Shown: in pieces, positions 35,615 to 44,816 of the stretch | How the letters are laid out: each line of letters opens with the position of its first letter | Position numbering within the stretch: the first letter of the stretch is position 1 | NCBI GenBank assembly: GCA_016712625.1 | Contig: JADJQQ010000001.1 | Span: 62,001-126,000, forward strand | Length of the DNA stretch: 64,000 nucleotides | Direction: 5' to 3' | DNA from: Candidatus Competibacteraceae bacterium | GTDB taxonomy: Bacteria; Pseudomonadota; Gammaproteobacteria; Competibacterales; Competibacteraceae | Program-made: the position numbers and the translations under genes | Notes under the pieces: model-generated | The model's database searches: none | The model's input: only the letters and a program-made list of their open reading frames with translations | Told to the model about the DNA's origin: nothing

Positions 35615-37195
35615 TCACTCCCACTCGATGGTTGCCGGCGGTTTGCCGGATACGTCATAGACCACCCTGGAAATTCCGGAAACCTCATTGATAATGCGTC
35701 GCGACACCAAATCCAGGAATTGATAAGGCAGATGCGCCCAGCGGGCAGTCATGAAATCCACCGTTTCTACCGCGCGCAGCGCGATCACAAAATCGTAACG
35801 GCGGCCATCTCCCATCACGCCGACCGACTTGACCGGTAGAAACACCGCAAACGCCTGGCTAGTTTTATCGTAGAGATCGTGCCGGCGCAGTTCCTCAATG
35901 AAGATGTGGTCAGCCCGCCGCAACACATCGGCGTATTCCTTGCGCGCTTCGCCAAGAATTCGCACTCCTAATCCAGGTCCCGGAAACGGATGGCGATAAA
36001 CCATCTCGGAGGGCAGCCCCAATTCGATACCCAAGCGCCGTACTTCGTCCTTGAACAGCTCCCGCAACGGCTCGACCAGCTTCATTCGCATCGCGGCCGG
36101 CAAGCCGCCGACGTTGTGATGCGACTTGATGACATGCGCCTTGCCGGTCTTGGCGCCCGCCGATTCGATGACATCGGGATAGATCGTGCCCTGCGCCAAC
36201 CATTTGATGCTACGTAGCTTGTTGGCTTCTTCCTCAAAGATCTCGATGAACAGCCCGCCAATGATCTTCCGTTTTTCTTCCGGATCGGCCACGCCCGCCA
36301 AGGCGGCCAGAAACCGGTCTTCGGCATTGACCCGAATCACCCGAACGCCCAGGTGCTGGCCGAAGGTGCTCATCACCTGATCGCCCTCGCACAAGCGCAA
36401 CAGGCCCGTGTCGACAAACACGCAAGTGAGCTGCGCGCCGATCGCGCGATGCAACAGCGCCGCCACCACCGAAGAATCGACGCCCCCCGACAGACCGAGC
36501 AAAACTTCATCGTCTCCGACTTGGGAGCGGATGGCGGCGATGCTATCCTCAATAATGTTGCCAGTGGTCCACAGCGGTTCGCAGCCGCAAATATCCAACA
36601 CGAAACGGCGCAAGATCCGTTCGCCCTGACGGGTATGGGTCACCTCGGGATGAAATTGCAAACCGTACCAGCGCCGTTCTTCGTTGGCCATGCCGGCGAT
36701 GGCGCAGGTTGGAGTGCTGGCGATGCGGATAAAGCCGGCGGGTAGGGCGACAACCTGATCGCCGTGGCTCATCCACACATCCAACAGGCCGTACCCTTCT
36801 GGGCTAGCGTGGTCCTCAATGTCGCGCAGCAAGGCGGAATGGGAATGAGCGCGCACCTGCGCGTAGCCAAACTCACGGTGATCCGATGATTCCACCGTAC
36901 CGCCCAGCTGGACCGCCATCGTCTGCATCCCGTAGCAAATACCAAGAAGCGGCACATTCAGATCAAACAGTATCCGTGGCGCGCGCGGTCCGTCTTTTAA
37001 GAGGGTCGATTCAGGGCTACCCGACAAAATGATACCGTGCGGATGAAACGCGCGCAGCGCGGCGGGATCGGCATCGTAGGGATGAATTTCACAGTAGACT
37101 CCAATCTCTCGTACGCGGCGGGCGATCAACTGCGTGTATTGGGAACCAAAGTCGATAATCAAAACGCGGTCAAGATGGATGTCGCGGGCGGTCAT
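35615..37195 (-). CDS. guaA: GMP synthase (glutamine-hydrolysing) GuaA
   Basis: GuaA converts XMP to GMP using glutamine and ATP. The ATG at 37195, preceded by GGAGGAAGCC, gives 526 residues; the frame is open 20 codons further but without homology. The class I amidotransferase has its nucleophile in LLGICYGMQTM near residue 80 and a catalytic histidine in GLQFHPEVTHT near residue 176. The ATP-pyrophosphatase loop LSGGVDSSVVAALL lies near residue 230, and the dimerisation domain ends in PPATIEWE. It follows guaB by 60 bases, the normal guaBA operon. Confidence 0.97.
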   Translation of the reverse strand: MTARDIHLDRVLIIDFGSQYTQLIARRVREIGVYCEIHPYDADPAALRAFHPHGIILSGSPESTLLKDGPRAPRILFDLNVPLLGICYGMQTMAVQLGGTVESSDHREFGYAQVRAHSHSALLRDIEDHASPEGYGLLDVWMSHGDQVVALPAGFIRIASTPTCAIAGMANEERRWYGLQFHPEVTHTRQGERILRRFVLDICGCEPLWTTGNIIEDSIAAIRSQVGDDEVLLGLSGGVDSSVVAALLHRAIGAQLTCVFVDTGLLRLCEGDQVMSTFGQHLGVRVIRVNAEDRFLAALAGVADPEEKRKIIGGLFIEIFEEEANKLRSIKWLAQGTIYPDVIESAGAKTGKAHVIKSHHNVGGLPAAMRMKLVEPLRELFKDEVRRLGIELGLPSEMVYRHPFPGPGLGVRILGEARKEYADVLRRADHIFIEELRRHDLYDKTSQAFAVFLPVKSVGVMGDGRRYDFVIALRAVETVDFMTARWAHLPYQFLDLVSRRIINEVSGISRVVYDVSGKPPATIEWE

Positions 37196-37255
37196 GGCTT
37201 CCTCCCCTTTCCTCTTGGCAAAGCCAAGCGATTGGAGGGTAAAAGGGATGGGCAT

Positions 37256-38718
37256 TCAATCGATTCGATAGTTTGGCGCTTCCTTGGTAATGGTAACATC
37301 GTGGACATGACTCTCGCGCATGCCAGCGGAAGTGACGCGGGTAAAGGCGGGTTTGCTACGCATCTGGGCAATATCCTGGCAACCGACATACCCCATGCTA
37401 GAGCGTAAGCCGCCCATCAGCTGATTGATGATAGCCAGCATGCTGCCCTTATAAGGCACTCGGCCCTCGATGCCTTCCGGCACCAGTTTTTCCACTGCGC
37501 TGCCTTCCTGAAAATAGCGGTCGCTGGAGCCGTGCCGCTGGGTCATGGCCCCGATGGAACCCATGCCTCGATAAGATTTGTAGGAGCGGCCCTGGAATAA
37601 CTCTACCTCGCCAGGCGCTTCCTCGGTGCCGGCGAACAGGCCGCCAATCATCACGGCATGAGCGCCGGCGGCGATTGCTTTGGCCAGATCGCCGGAATAG
37701 CGGATACCGCCATCGGCGATGACCGGAACGTCACAGTCGCGCAAGGCATCAGCGACATTGGAAACCGCGCTGATTTGCGGCACGCCGACCCCGGCGATAA
37801 TGCGGGTGGTGCAGATCGAGCCAGGGCCAATGCCCACTTTCACCGCGTCCGCGCCCGCCGCCACCAGGTCGCGGGCGGCGGCGGCCGTGGCGATATTGCC
37901 GCCAATTACCTGGACTTGCGGATATTGCTCCTTGATCCAGCGCACTCGATCCAGCACATTTCGAGAATGACCGTGGGCGGTATCCACCACGATCACATCG
38001 ACATCGGCGTTGACCAACGCCGCCACCCGCTCTTCGGTATCGCCGCCCGTTCCGACCGCCGCCCCAGCGCGCAGTCGGCCCCATTCGTCCTTGCAGGCGC
38101 TGGGAAAGTCGCTGGATTTCTGGATATCCTTGACCGTGATCATGCCGCGCAATTGAAAGCGGTCATTGACCACCAGCACTTTTTCGATGCGGTGTTTGTG
38201 CAGCAACCCGATGATTTCGTCACGGCTGGCGCCTTCCCGCACCGTTACCAATCGCTCTTGCGGGGTCATGATCGCGCTGACCGGGGCGTCCATATTGTGT
38301 TCGAAGCGAAGATCGCGGCTGGTGACGATGCCGACCAGATCCTCCCCATCGACCACCGGTACTCCGGAAATATGATGGGCGCGCGTTAGCGACTACCTCA
38401 CGGATACTGGTGCCTGGCGAGGTCACAATGGGATCGTTGATGACGCCGCTTTCGTATTTTTTTGACCCGACGCACTTCCTGGGCCTGTTTCGCAACAGCC
38501 ATATTCTTGTGGATAATGCCGATACCGCCTTCCTGAGCCAGGGAAATCGCGAGTCGCGATTCGGTCACCGTATCCATTGCCGCCGATAATAGGGGGATGT
38601 TGAGCGTGATGGCGCGGGTCAGTTGTGTTTTTAAAGTTACATATTTCGGCAGCACCGCGGAATAAGCTGGAAGTAACAAAACATCATCGAAAGTCAGAGC
38701 TTCTTGAACAATGCGCAT
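37256..38718 (-). CDS. guaB: IMP dehydrogenase GuaB, with two frameshifts
   Basis: GuaB oxidises IMP to XMP, the committed step of GMP synthesis. The N-terminus (MRIVQEALTFDDVLLLPAYS) is intact from the ATG at 38718. The frame breaks at the T7 run 38457-38463: with six instead of seven bases it reads RVKKYESGVINDPIV as in the family. It breaks again near 38390, where restoring frame joins SIREVV to LTRAHHISGVPVVDGEDL. The long 3' frame holds both CBS motifs and the catalytic core, including the cysteine loop GIGPGSICTTRIIAGVG, and ends at 37256. The restored protein would be about 486 residues. guaB is needed for guanine synthesis without salvage, and one break is a homopolymer, so sequence error is the best explanation, but the second break is not in a homopolymer. 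Operon with guaA. Confidence 0.92.
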
Positions 38719-38761
38719 GGCGGTGCCTCGGGACAACTATAAATTAAGCGGATAAGTATAA

Positions 38762-38807
38762 GCTTCGCTACTAGACAGATAAAGGCTTCGCTACTAGACA
38801 GATAAAA
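38762..38807. repeat. Two-copy 23-bp tandem repeat between guaB and xseA
   Basis: GCTTCGCTACTAGACAGATAAA occurs at 38762-38783 and again at 38785-38806, a 23-base period with identical copies. It occupies most of the roughly 100-base divergent promoter region. It may be a simple slippage duplication or a doubled regulatory site. Confidence 0.8.
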
Positions 38808-38822
38808 GCATCAGATAGTGCC

Positions 38823-40177
38823 ATGACCCCTACCGATATCTCGCGCCGCAACAGTCACACTGTCTCTGGCCTCAACCAGCAAGTGCGCACCCTACTGGAA
38901 AGTGAATCCCCATAGTCTGGGTCGAAGGCGAAGTCTCCCATCTGTCCCGTCCTTCGTCCGGGCATCTCTATTTTTCGCTGAAAGACGCCCGCGCCCAAAT
39001 CCGCTGCGCGTTGTTTCAAAACCGCGCCCTCTTATTTCGTGACGGCCCACGCAATGGCCAGCAAATTCGGGTACGCGGCCGGATTAGCTTGTATGAGCCG
39101 CGAGGCGATTATCAGCTCATCATCGATTACCTGGAGGAAGCCGGTTATGGCGCGCTCCGTCAAGCGTACGACGAGCTGCGGTTGCGGCTGGCACGGGAAG
39201 GCTGGTTCGCGCTGGAACGCAAGCAAGCGCTGCCCCGTTTTCCTCGTGTGATCGGCGTGATCACTTCGCCCACCGGCGCGGCGATTCGCGACGTTCTGGC
39301 CACCCTGCGCCGCCGCTGTCCCACCCTACCTGTGCTGATCTATCCAGTCCCCGTACAGGGTGACGGCGCGGCGGAACGAATAGCTCGCGCCATTCAACGG
39401 GCATCCCAGCGCCGCGATTGTGACGTATTGCTACTCGTGCGAGGTGGTGGGTCGCTGGAAGATCTGTGGGCCTTCAACCAAGAAAGCGTGGCGCGCGCCA
39501 TCATGGAATGCGCCATTCCGCTGGTGACGGGCATCGGCCATGAAACCGATGTCACCATCGCCGACTTTGCGGCTGATCTGCGGGCAGCCACACCAACAGC
39601 GGCGGCGGAACAAGCCGGTCCCGATCAGATGGAATGGCTGGCGAAGATTCGTTTGCTGGATAAGCGGCTGCAACAAGCCATACGCTATCGGCTGCGCGGC
39701 CAAGAACAGCAAGTGATCTCTTTGCGCCAGCGCCTGATCCGGCAACAACCGCGACGGCATTTGCAAAACCATGCCCAACACCTCGACGAATTGGATCAGC
39801 GGTTGCGGCAGGCATTGCGCAACCGCTTGGAGCGAGAACGGCTGCAATTGAACAGTTTGGCAACCCTTTTGCGCGCTCGGACGCCCATCAACCGCTTGCG
39901 CGAAAGAAGCCAGCAACTCCAAAATCTGGCACAGCGTCTGCGTTTAGCCATGGCGCTATGCTTACAAACAGCCTCCCAACGCACACGCCATTCGAGCGCC
40001 AAGCTGCACGCCTTGAGTCCTCTAGCCACCTTAGGTCGAGGTTATGCGATCCTGCGCCGATCCTCCGACGGCATGGTTCTCCGGCGCGCCAGCCAAGCGA
40101 CCGTGGGTGAAAGCGTGGAAGCCTTGTTGAATGAAGGCACCCTTTATTGCGAAATCAGAGCCGTTGCTACAGACTAA
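38823..40177 (+). CDS. xseA: Exodeoxyribonuclease VII large subunit XseA, with one frameshift
   Basis: XseA is the large subunit of the single-strand exonuclease VII. Translation from the ATG at 38823 gives family sequence (VSGLNQQVRTLLESES) and then stops at a TAG just after the C4 run at 38908-38911. Adding one C gives ESPIVWVEGEVSHLSRPSSG, the conserved OB-fold start, continuous with the remaining frame to 40177, for about 451 residues. The catalytic domain carries GVITSPTGAAIRDVL and LLVRGGGSLEDLWAFN. The C-terminus has long Gln/Arg-rich helices and LGRGYAILRR. As in ftsK and the kinase gene, a one-base homopolymer undercall is the simplest cause. Divergent from guaB, the usual gammaproteobacterial arrangement. 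Confidence 0.92.
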
Positions 40178-40350
40178 AGGCCAGGTTGGATTTTTTACCG
40201 CCAGCACCATCATCGCCATGGGCACAACTAAAGCATCGCCGCCAGGAGCGCTTTCCCACTCAGCATACCCTTTGCATCAGCAGGCCATCACTGCAAATGT
40301 GTTATATTTACCCGAAAATCGAAATTCCCAATTACTTGACAGGAAATTCT

Positions 40351-41178
40351 GTGATCTACTTGGATATAGTGAGCCGCTATCCGGAAACACCATCCAAATC
40401 CCCCCCATTACTCTTCCTGCACGGCTCCTTTACGGATGCTCGCGTCTGGGACGAGCACTTTTTGCCCTACTTTGCTCAGCATGGCTATGAAACCCATGCG
40501 TTCAGTCTGCGCGGGCACGGTCGCAGCGAAGGCCGTCAACACTTACATACTTGGCGATTGGCTGACTATGTGGCGGATCTAGCGCAAGTAACGGCAACCT
40601 TGTCGCAGCCGCCGGTACTGATCGGTCATTCGATGGGCGGAATGGTGGCGCAGAAATACCTCGAAACAGCTCCCGCCCTTGCGGGGGTCGTGTTGATGGC
40701 TTCGGTTCCGCCACAGGGGTTGCTATCTTCCAACCTGCACATGGCGATGCGCCACCCTTTTCTATTTCAACAGATGCTGCTGTTCTCACTACTCGGCCCT
40801 AGTTACGGCTCTATCGACATGATGCGGCGCCTGCTGTTTTCTCCCGATATGCCCGCCACGAAACTGCATGAATTTTTCGGCCACATCCAAGCCGAATCTC
40901 AGGTGGTCTCGATGGACATGATGGGTTTGAATCCGTTGCAACTGAAGCCGGGCCAAGTAAAAATCCCACTTCTTGTGCTGGGCGCGCAACGCGATGTCTT
41001 CGTCTCGCCGCCGCTGATACGGGAAACCGCCCGCTTTTATCAGGCGGACCACCACATCTTTCCCAACATGGCGCACGCCATGATGCTGGAAGCGAACTGG
41101 CAAGACGCCGCCGCTTATTTGCGGGGCTGGATCGAACGAGCTGGAATCAGGCCGAGGCCGGAAACCGCCGCCGCCTGA
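40351..41178 (+). CDS. Alpha/beta-hydrolase family protein
   Basis: The likely product is 275 residues from a GTG at 40351, preceded by AGGA at a good distance. Homology-like sequence (YLDIVSRYP, LLFLHGSFTDARVWDEHFLP) begins right after it; upstream in-frame sequence back to 40147 is not family-like. The fold's features are the HG oxyanion motif in LFLHGSF near residue 25, the nucleophile elbow GHSMGG near residue 91, and a C-terminal histidine in FPNMAHAMMLEANW near residue 245. An acid in LVLGAQRDVFV completes a plausible Ser-Asp-His triad. Substrate is unknown; esterase or lipase activity is inferred. Next to fadD, which converges on it, so release of acyl chains is possible. Confidence 0.8.
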   Translation: MIYLDIVSRYPETPSKSPPLLFLHGSFTDARVWDEHFLPYFAQHGYETHAFSLRGHGRSEGRQHLHTWRLADYVADLAQVTATLSQPPVLIGHSMGGMVAQKYLETAPALAGVVLMASVPPQGLLSSNLHMAMRHPFLFQQMLLFSLLGPSYGSIDMMRRLLFSPDMPATKLHEFFGHIQAESQVVSMDMMGLNPLQLKPGQVKIPLLVLGAQRDVFVSPPLIRETARFYQADHHIFPNMAHAMMLEANWQDAAAYLRGWIERAGIRPRPETAAA

Positions 41179-41239
41179 ACCACCTTCCTCTCTCCAATCT
41201 TTGTAAAACGCGCGGAGAGGAAAGAGGAAAGAAGGCGAT

Positions 41240-42904
41240 TTAGCCCTCGCGCAGCAGTCGGCGCAAAATCTTGCCGACGTTGCTCTTGGGCAGTTCCGCA
41301 CGAAATTCAACCCGGCGCGGCACTTTGTAGTTGGTTAGATTTGCCCGGCAATGCGCGATTAACGCCTCGGCGGTCAGCGTCTGATCTTTCTTGACGACGA
41401 CAATTTTAACCGCCTCACCCGATTTTTCGTCAGGCACACCCACCGCCGCCACTTCCAATACGCCCGGATGCAGGGCAACGACATCTTCGACCTCGTTGGG
41501 ATACACATTGAAACCGGATACCAAAATCATGTCCTTTTTGCGATCCACGATGCGGATATAGCCACGCTCGTCGATATAGCCGATGTCGCCGGTGCGCAGA
41601 AAGCCCTCCTGGGTCATCACCTTGGCGGTTTCGTCAGGGCGGTTCCAATAGCCACGCATGACTTGCGGGCCGCGAACGCAAATCTCACCAACCTGATCCC
41701 GCCCGATGCCGACTTCTTGATTCTCATCGTTGCGCAATGACAGTTCGGTCGAGGGCACCGGCAAACCGATACTGCCGTTGTACTCGCTCAAATTCAGCGG
41801 ATTGATGCAGATCGCCGGCGAGGTTTCGGTCAGCCCGTAGGCTTCGATCAGCGCCACCCCGGCAATCTGGCGCCACTTTTCGGCAACCGCCCGTTGGACC
41901 GCCATCCCACCGCCGAGACTGACTTTGAGGCTGCTGAAATCCAAATCCTTAAAACCGGGCGTATTCAGTAAACCGTTGAAGAGCGTATTGACGCCGGTGA
42001 TGATGGTGAATCGAATCTTGGCCAGTTCCTTGACAAACCCCGGCATATCGCGTGGATTGGTAATCAGGATATTGTGACCGCCCAGCTTCATGAAGGTCAG
42101 ACAGTTGGCTGTCAGCGAGAAGATGTGATACAGCGGCAACGCGGTGATCACAACTTCAACCCCTGATTTGATATAGGGACTCAGCCAGGCCGAGGCCTGT
42201 TGCAAATTGGCCACGAGATTGCCATGTGTCAACATGGCGCCCTTGGAAACTCCGGTCGTTCCGCCGGTATATTGTAAAAACGCCAGATCGTCATGATGTA
42301 ACGACACATCGGCAAAAGCCCTTTCCGCCCCGATCCGTAACGCCTGTCTAAAGGAAACGACGGAAGGAATACGCCAAGCTGGCACCAGCTTCTTCAAATA
42401 CTTGACCGCGAAATTGACCAGCAGGCGCTTAGGAAGCGGTAACATGTCGCCCAATTGCGTCATTACCACCGTCTTGACTGGCGTCTTTACCAGCGCCTGT
42501 TGCAGGGTATGGGCAAAATTCTCGACGATTACGATCACGGTGGCGCCGGCATCGCTCAGCTGATGTTCCAACTCGCGTGGGGTATAGAGCGGATTGACGT
42601 TCACCACCACCAGGCCGGCGCGCAGCACCCCAAATACGGCCACCGGATATTGCAGGATATTGGGCATCATAATGGCGACCCGATCCCCCTTGCTCAGTCC
42701 GAGTCCTTGCAGAAACGCGGCAAAATCGCGGCTGAGCCGGTCGATCTCCCGATAGCGCAGCGTCATGCCGAGGTTAGAATAGGCTGGCAAGTCGGCAAAC
42801 CGTTGGCAGCTTTTTTCCAGGATATCCTTCAGCGAGCTAAATTCATCCAAGTCGATCTCCGCCGGCACGCCTTGCGGATATTCTTTCAGCCAGATTTTCT
42901 CCAC
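41240..42904 (-). CDS. fadD: Long-chain fatty-acid--CoA ligase FadD
   Basis: FadD activates fatty acids to acyl-CoA for beta-oxidation or lipid synthesis at the inner membrane. The 554-residue product has the AMP-binding motif YTGGTTGVSKGAML near residue 214, the YGLTETSPA motif near residue 360, the GWFRTGD-like GFLRTGDIGYIDERGYI near residue 444, the FACS signature region DRKKDMILVSGFNVYPNEVE near residue 463, and the C-terminal lysine in LPKSNVGKILRRLLR. The N-terminal WLKEYPQGVPAEID matches the FadD subgroup. Complete, with a gap of about 340 bases upstream. Confidence 0.94.
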   Translation of the reverse strand: MEKIWLKEYPQGVPAEIDLDEFSSLKDILEKSCQRFADLPAYSNLGMTLRYREIDRLSRDFAAFLQGLGLSKGDRVAIMMPNILQYPVAVFGVLRAGLVVVNVNPLYTPRELEHQLSDAGATVIVIVENFAHTLQQALVKTPVKTVVMTQLGDMLPLPKRLLVNFAVKYLKKLVPAWRIPSVVSFRQALRIGAERAFADVSLHHDDLAFLQYTGGTTGVSKGAMLTHGNLVANLQQASAWLSPYIKSGVEVVITALPLYHIFSLTANCLTFMKLGGHNILITNPRDMPGFVKELAKIRFTIITGVNTLFNGLLNTPGFKDLDFSSLKVSLGGGMAVQRAVAEKWRQIAGVALIEAYGLTETSPAICINPLNLSEYNGSIGLPVPSTELSLRNDENQEVGIGRDQVGEICVRGPQVMRGYWNRPDETAKVMTQEGFLRTGDIGYIDERGYIRIVDRKKDMILVSGFNVYPNEVEDVVALHPGVLEVAAVGVPDEKSGEAVKIVVVKKDQTLTAEALIAHCRANLTNYKVPRRVEFRAELPKSNVGKILRRLLREG

Positions 42905-43246
42905 CCTACTTACCTCAACGTTGGTTTGCCATTCGTGCTTCGCCAGTTGAATCAGCGTTCAACAACGCCGCCGCGAATAGCTAAGCTGACGAAAATAGTC
43001 AGTTCCGCCCCCAAGCGATAGAAATCCGTCAATGTATTATCGAGCCAGTAGTTTGGAAGCTTTTTGCCGCCAGTGGGTCAAAGAGTAACGTAGAGCAATC
43101 CAGTGATCCACCCGATCAACAACCGTTCCAATAGCCGGTAACCCATCCATCCAGAACCACCCGCGCCTTTGATCTAAACTTGTAATCGCGCACCCTCAAA
43201 TAAGGCCGCTCGTTCTAGCTCCATAACTACCCGTGAGAGTACTACA
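42905..43246. other. Intergenic region with short uncalled minus-strand frames
   Basis: About 340 bases lie between divergent fadD and the peroxiredoxin gene. On the minus strand two short frames without credible starts look mildly protein-like: 42952-43077 (ending LTIFVSLAIRGGVVER) and 43037 to about 43190 (containing VDRVDHWIALRYSL). They overlap in different frames and may be a decayed or frameshifted small gene. Promoters of both flanking genes should also be here. Confidence 0.35.
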
Positions 43247-43708
43247 ATGAAACTGAAAATCGGCGATCCCGCTCCGATGTTCATCGCAACCATCACCGAC
43301 GGCAGTCAAGTCAAGCTGACTGATTACTTAGGTACTCAACTGGTGCTTTATTTTTATCCCATGGATGATACTCCCGGCTGCACCCAGCAAGCCTGCTCCC
43401 TGCGCGACCACAACCAGGCGATTCAGGCTAAGGGAGCGGCCATTTTGGGTGTTTCCACCCAGGATATCGCTTCACACCAACGCTTTACCGAAAAATATAA
43501 TATCAACTTTCCGCTGGTGGCCGATACCGATGGCGCGGTCGCTCGGGCCTACGGCGCGGTGGGCGGCGGCTTGATCGGTGCCGCCAAAAGCCTACTTGGC
43601 GTCGCCAACCGCATCACCTTCATCATTAATGAAAGCGGCCACATCGCCCACATCATCGACAAACCGGATTGCGCCAATCACGCGGCCGAAGTGATCAAAC
43701 TACTGTAA
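43247..43708 (+). CDS. Peroxiredoxin, Bcp/PrxQ type
   Basis: The 153-residue thiol peroxidase reduces hydroperoxides with electrons from thioredoxin. The peroxidatic cysteine lies in the Bcp motif DDTPGCTQQACSLRD, with a second cysteine five residues on, the PrxQ arrangement. Other family pieces are LVLYFYPMDD, ILGVSTQDIASHQRFTEKYN near residue 67, and FPLVADTDGAVARAYGA. An insertion-like VGGGLIGAAKSLLGVANR replaces the usual short loop before the RITFIINESG strand, which is slightly unusual. The gene is followed by a clear intrinsic terminator, so it is a single-gene unit. Confidence 0.9.
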   Translation: MKLKIGDPAPMFIATITDGSQVKLTDYLGTQLVLYFYPMDDTPGCTQQACSLRDHNQAIQAKGAAILGVSTQDIASHQRFTEKYNINFPLVADTDGAVARAYGAVGGGLIGAAKSLLGVANRITFIINESGHIAHIIDKPDCANHAAEVIKLL

Positions 43709-43742
43709 AGTGATACCAAAAAGTTTCAAAATCTAGCGATCA

Positions 43743-43777
43743 GCCAAACGAGCCATCCGCTCATTTGGCGATTTTTT
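43743..43777 (+). terminator. Rho-independent terminator after the peroxiredoxin gene
   Basis: GCCAAACGAGC and GCTCATTTGGC form an 11-bp stem with one C-A mismatch and a 5-base loop, followed by GA and six Ts. It begins 34 bases after the stop codon and is the most convincing intrinsic terminator in the window. Confidence 0.85.
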
Positions 43778-43984
43778 CCATCGACCATTGGCCAGAGAAT
43801 TGCGTTTTGGCGAGATCAAGAGTATTCATTTTGCTTCACTCCTTCCTTGGAATAATGGGGATAACAGATCGCTTCGCCGCCCAGCGCCACAAAGTTAGCG
43901 AGGGATCCCGCATGCGCGGGCCACACACCCGCCACGGGAATATTATCGTTGGCTTTGAGCCGGCCACATTGTTGAGATACTGAT

Positions 43985-44800
43985 GTGACTCTCTCCGGAT
44001 CGGTTGCTTCTCCCACATGGCATCAAGGGGCGGACAGCCAGCAAGGCGGACGCCTTGAACAGCAGGATCGTTGGGGCATTTTCCAGCCCCATGATCAGAA
44101 AGGCCTGCTCGCCATCGTGGCCGACGGAATGGGAGGGCATCTCGACGGCGCGCTGGGCGCCCAAATCGTCATCGATAGCGCGCGGGACTTCATCCAAAAC
44201 TCGCCAGATTTGCTGCGCGCCAATCCACCCGCCAGTCTCCTCCAACTGTGCCAAGCGATGCATGAGGCCATCAACCGACGATCGGAAACCGCTCGCAGCA
44301 CGGCGGTCATGGTATGGATTAATCATGATTGCGGTTATTGGCTCAATATCGGCGATAGCCGACTGTATCACTTGCGCCGTGGCCGTCGCTTGATGCGCAC
44401 CCGCGATCACTCCGCCGTACAATTGTTGATGGATTTGGGTGAAATCGATGAATCCCAGATGGCGACCCATCCCGCGCAGAACCGCCTTTACCGCTGCTTG
44501 GGCGGCGAGGATGATCCCAAGCCAGACGCCGGCCATTTCATGATTCGTTCCGGTGATCTGCTGGCGTTATGCTCGGACGGCGTTTGGGAATATGTCACTG
44601 AAACAGAACTCTGGAATACTACCCTGATCAATGGCCCCGCCACCGCTGCCCGCTCTCTGGCCGAACAAGCCATTCAACGCGGTGGAGCCACCGCTGATAA
44701 CGCTACCCTGATCCTGCTGCACCGGAATACCGAAACCGATACTCCCCTGCACTGGTTGCGGCGAGTTTCCGCAGGATTCGGGTCGCTATTTGGCCGCTAA
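43985..44800 (+). CDS. PP2C-family protein Ser/Thr phosphatase
   Basis: The 271-residue product has the PP2C metal-binding motifs in order: QQDRWGIF near residue 26, AIVADGMGGHLDG near residue 44, WLNIGDSRLYHLRRG near residue 118, LALCSDGVWEYV near residue 192, and ADNATLILLH near residue 237. It is therefore expected to dephosphorylate Ser/Thr residues with Mn/Mg. The start is a GTG at 43985, chosen because no upstream ATG in frame exists and motifs begin soon after. The gene ends 16 bases before the transmembrane kinase gene, the usual antagonistic kinase-phosphatase pairing. A type VI secretion role (PppA/PpkA-like) is possible but no T6SS gene is nearby. Confidence 0.9.
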   Translation: MTLSGSVASPTWHQGADSQQGGRLEQQDRWGIFQPHDQKGLLAIVADGMGGHLDGALGAQIVIDSARDFIQNSPDLLRANPPASLLQLCQAMHEAINRRSETARSTAVMVWINHDCGYWLNIGDSRLYHLRRGRRLMRTRDHSAVQLLMDLGEIDESQMATHPAQNRLYRCLGGEDDPKPDAGHFMIRSGDLLALCSDGVWEYVTETELWNTTLINGPATAARSLAEQAIQRGGATADNATLILLHRNTETDTPLHWLRRVSAGFGSLFGR

Positions 44801-44816
44801 CTGACAGAGAAGCCCG

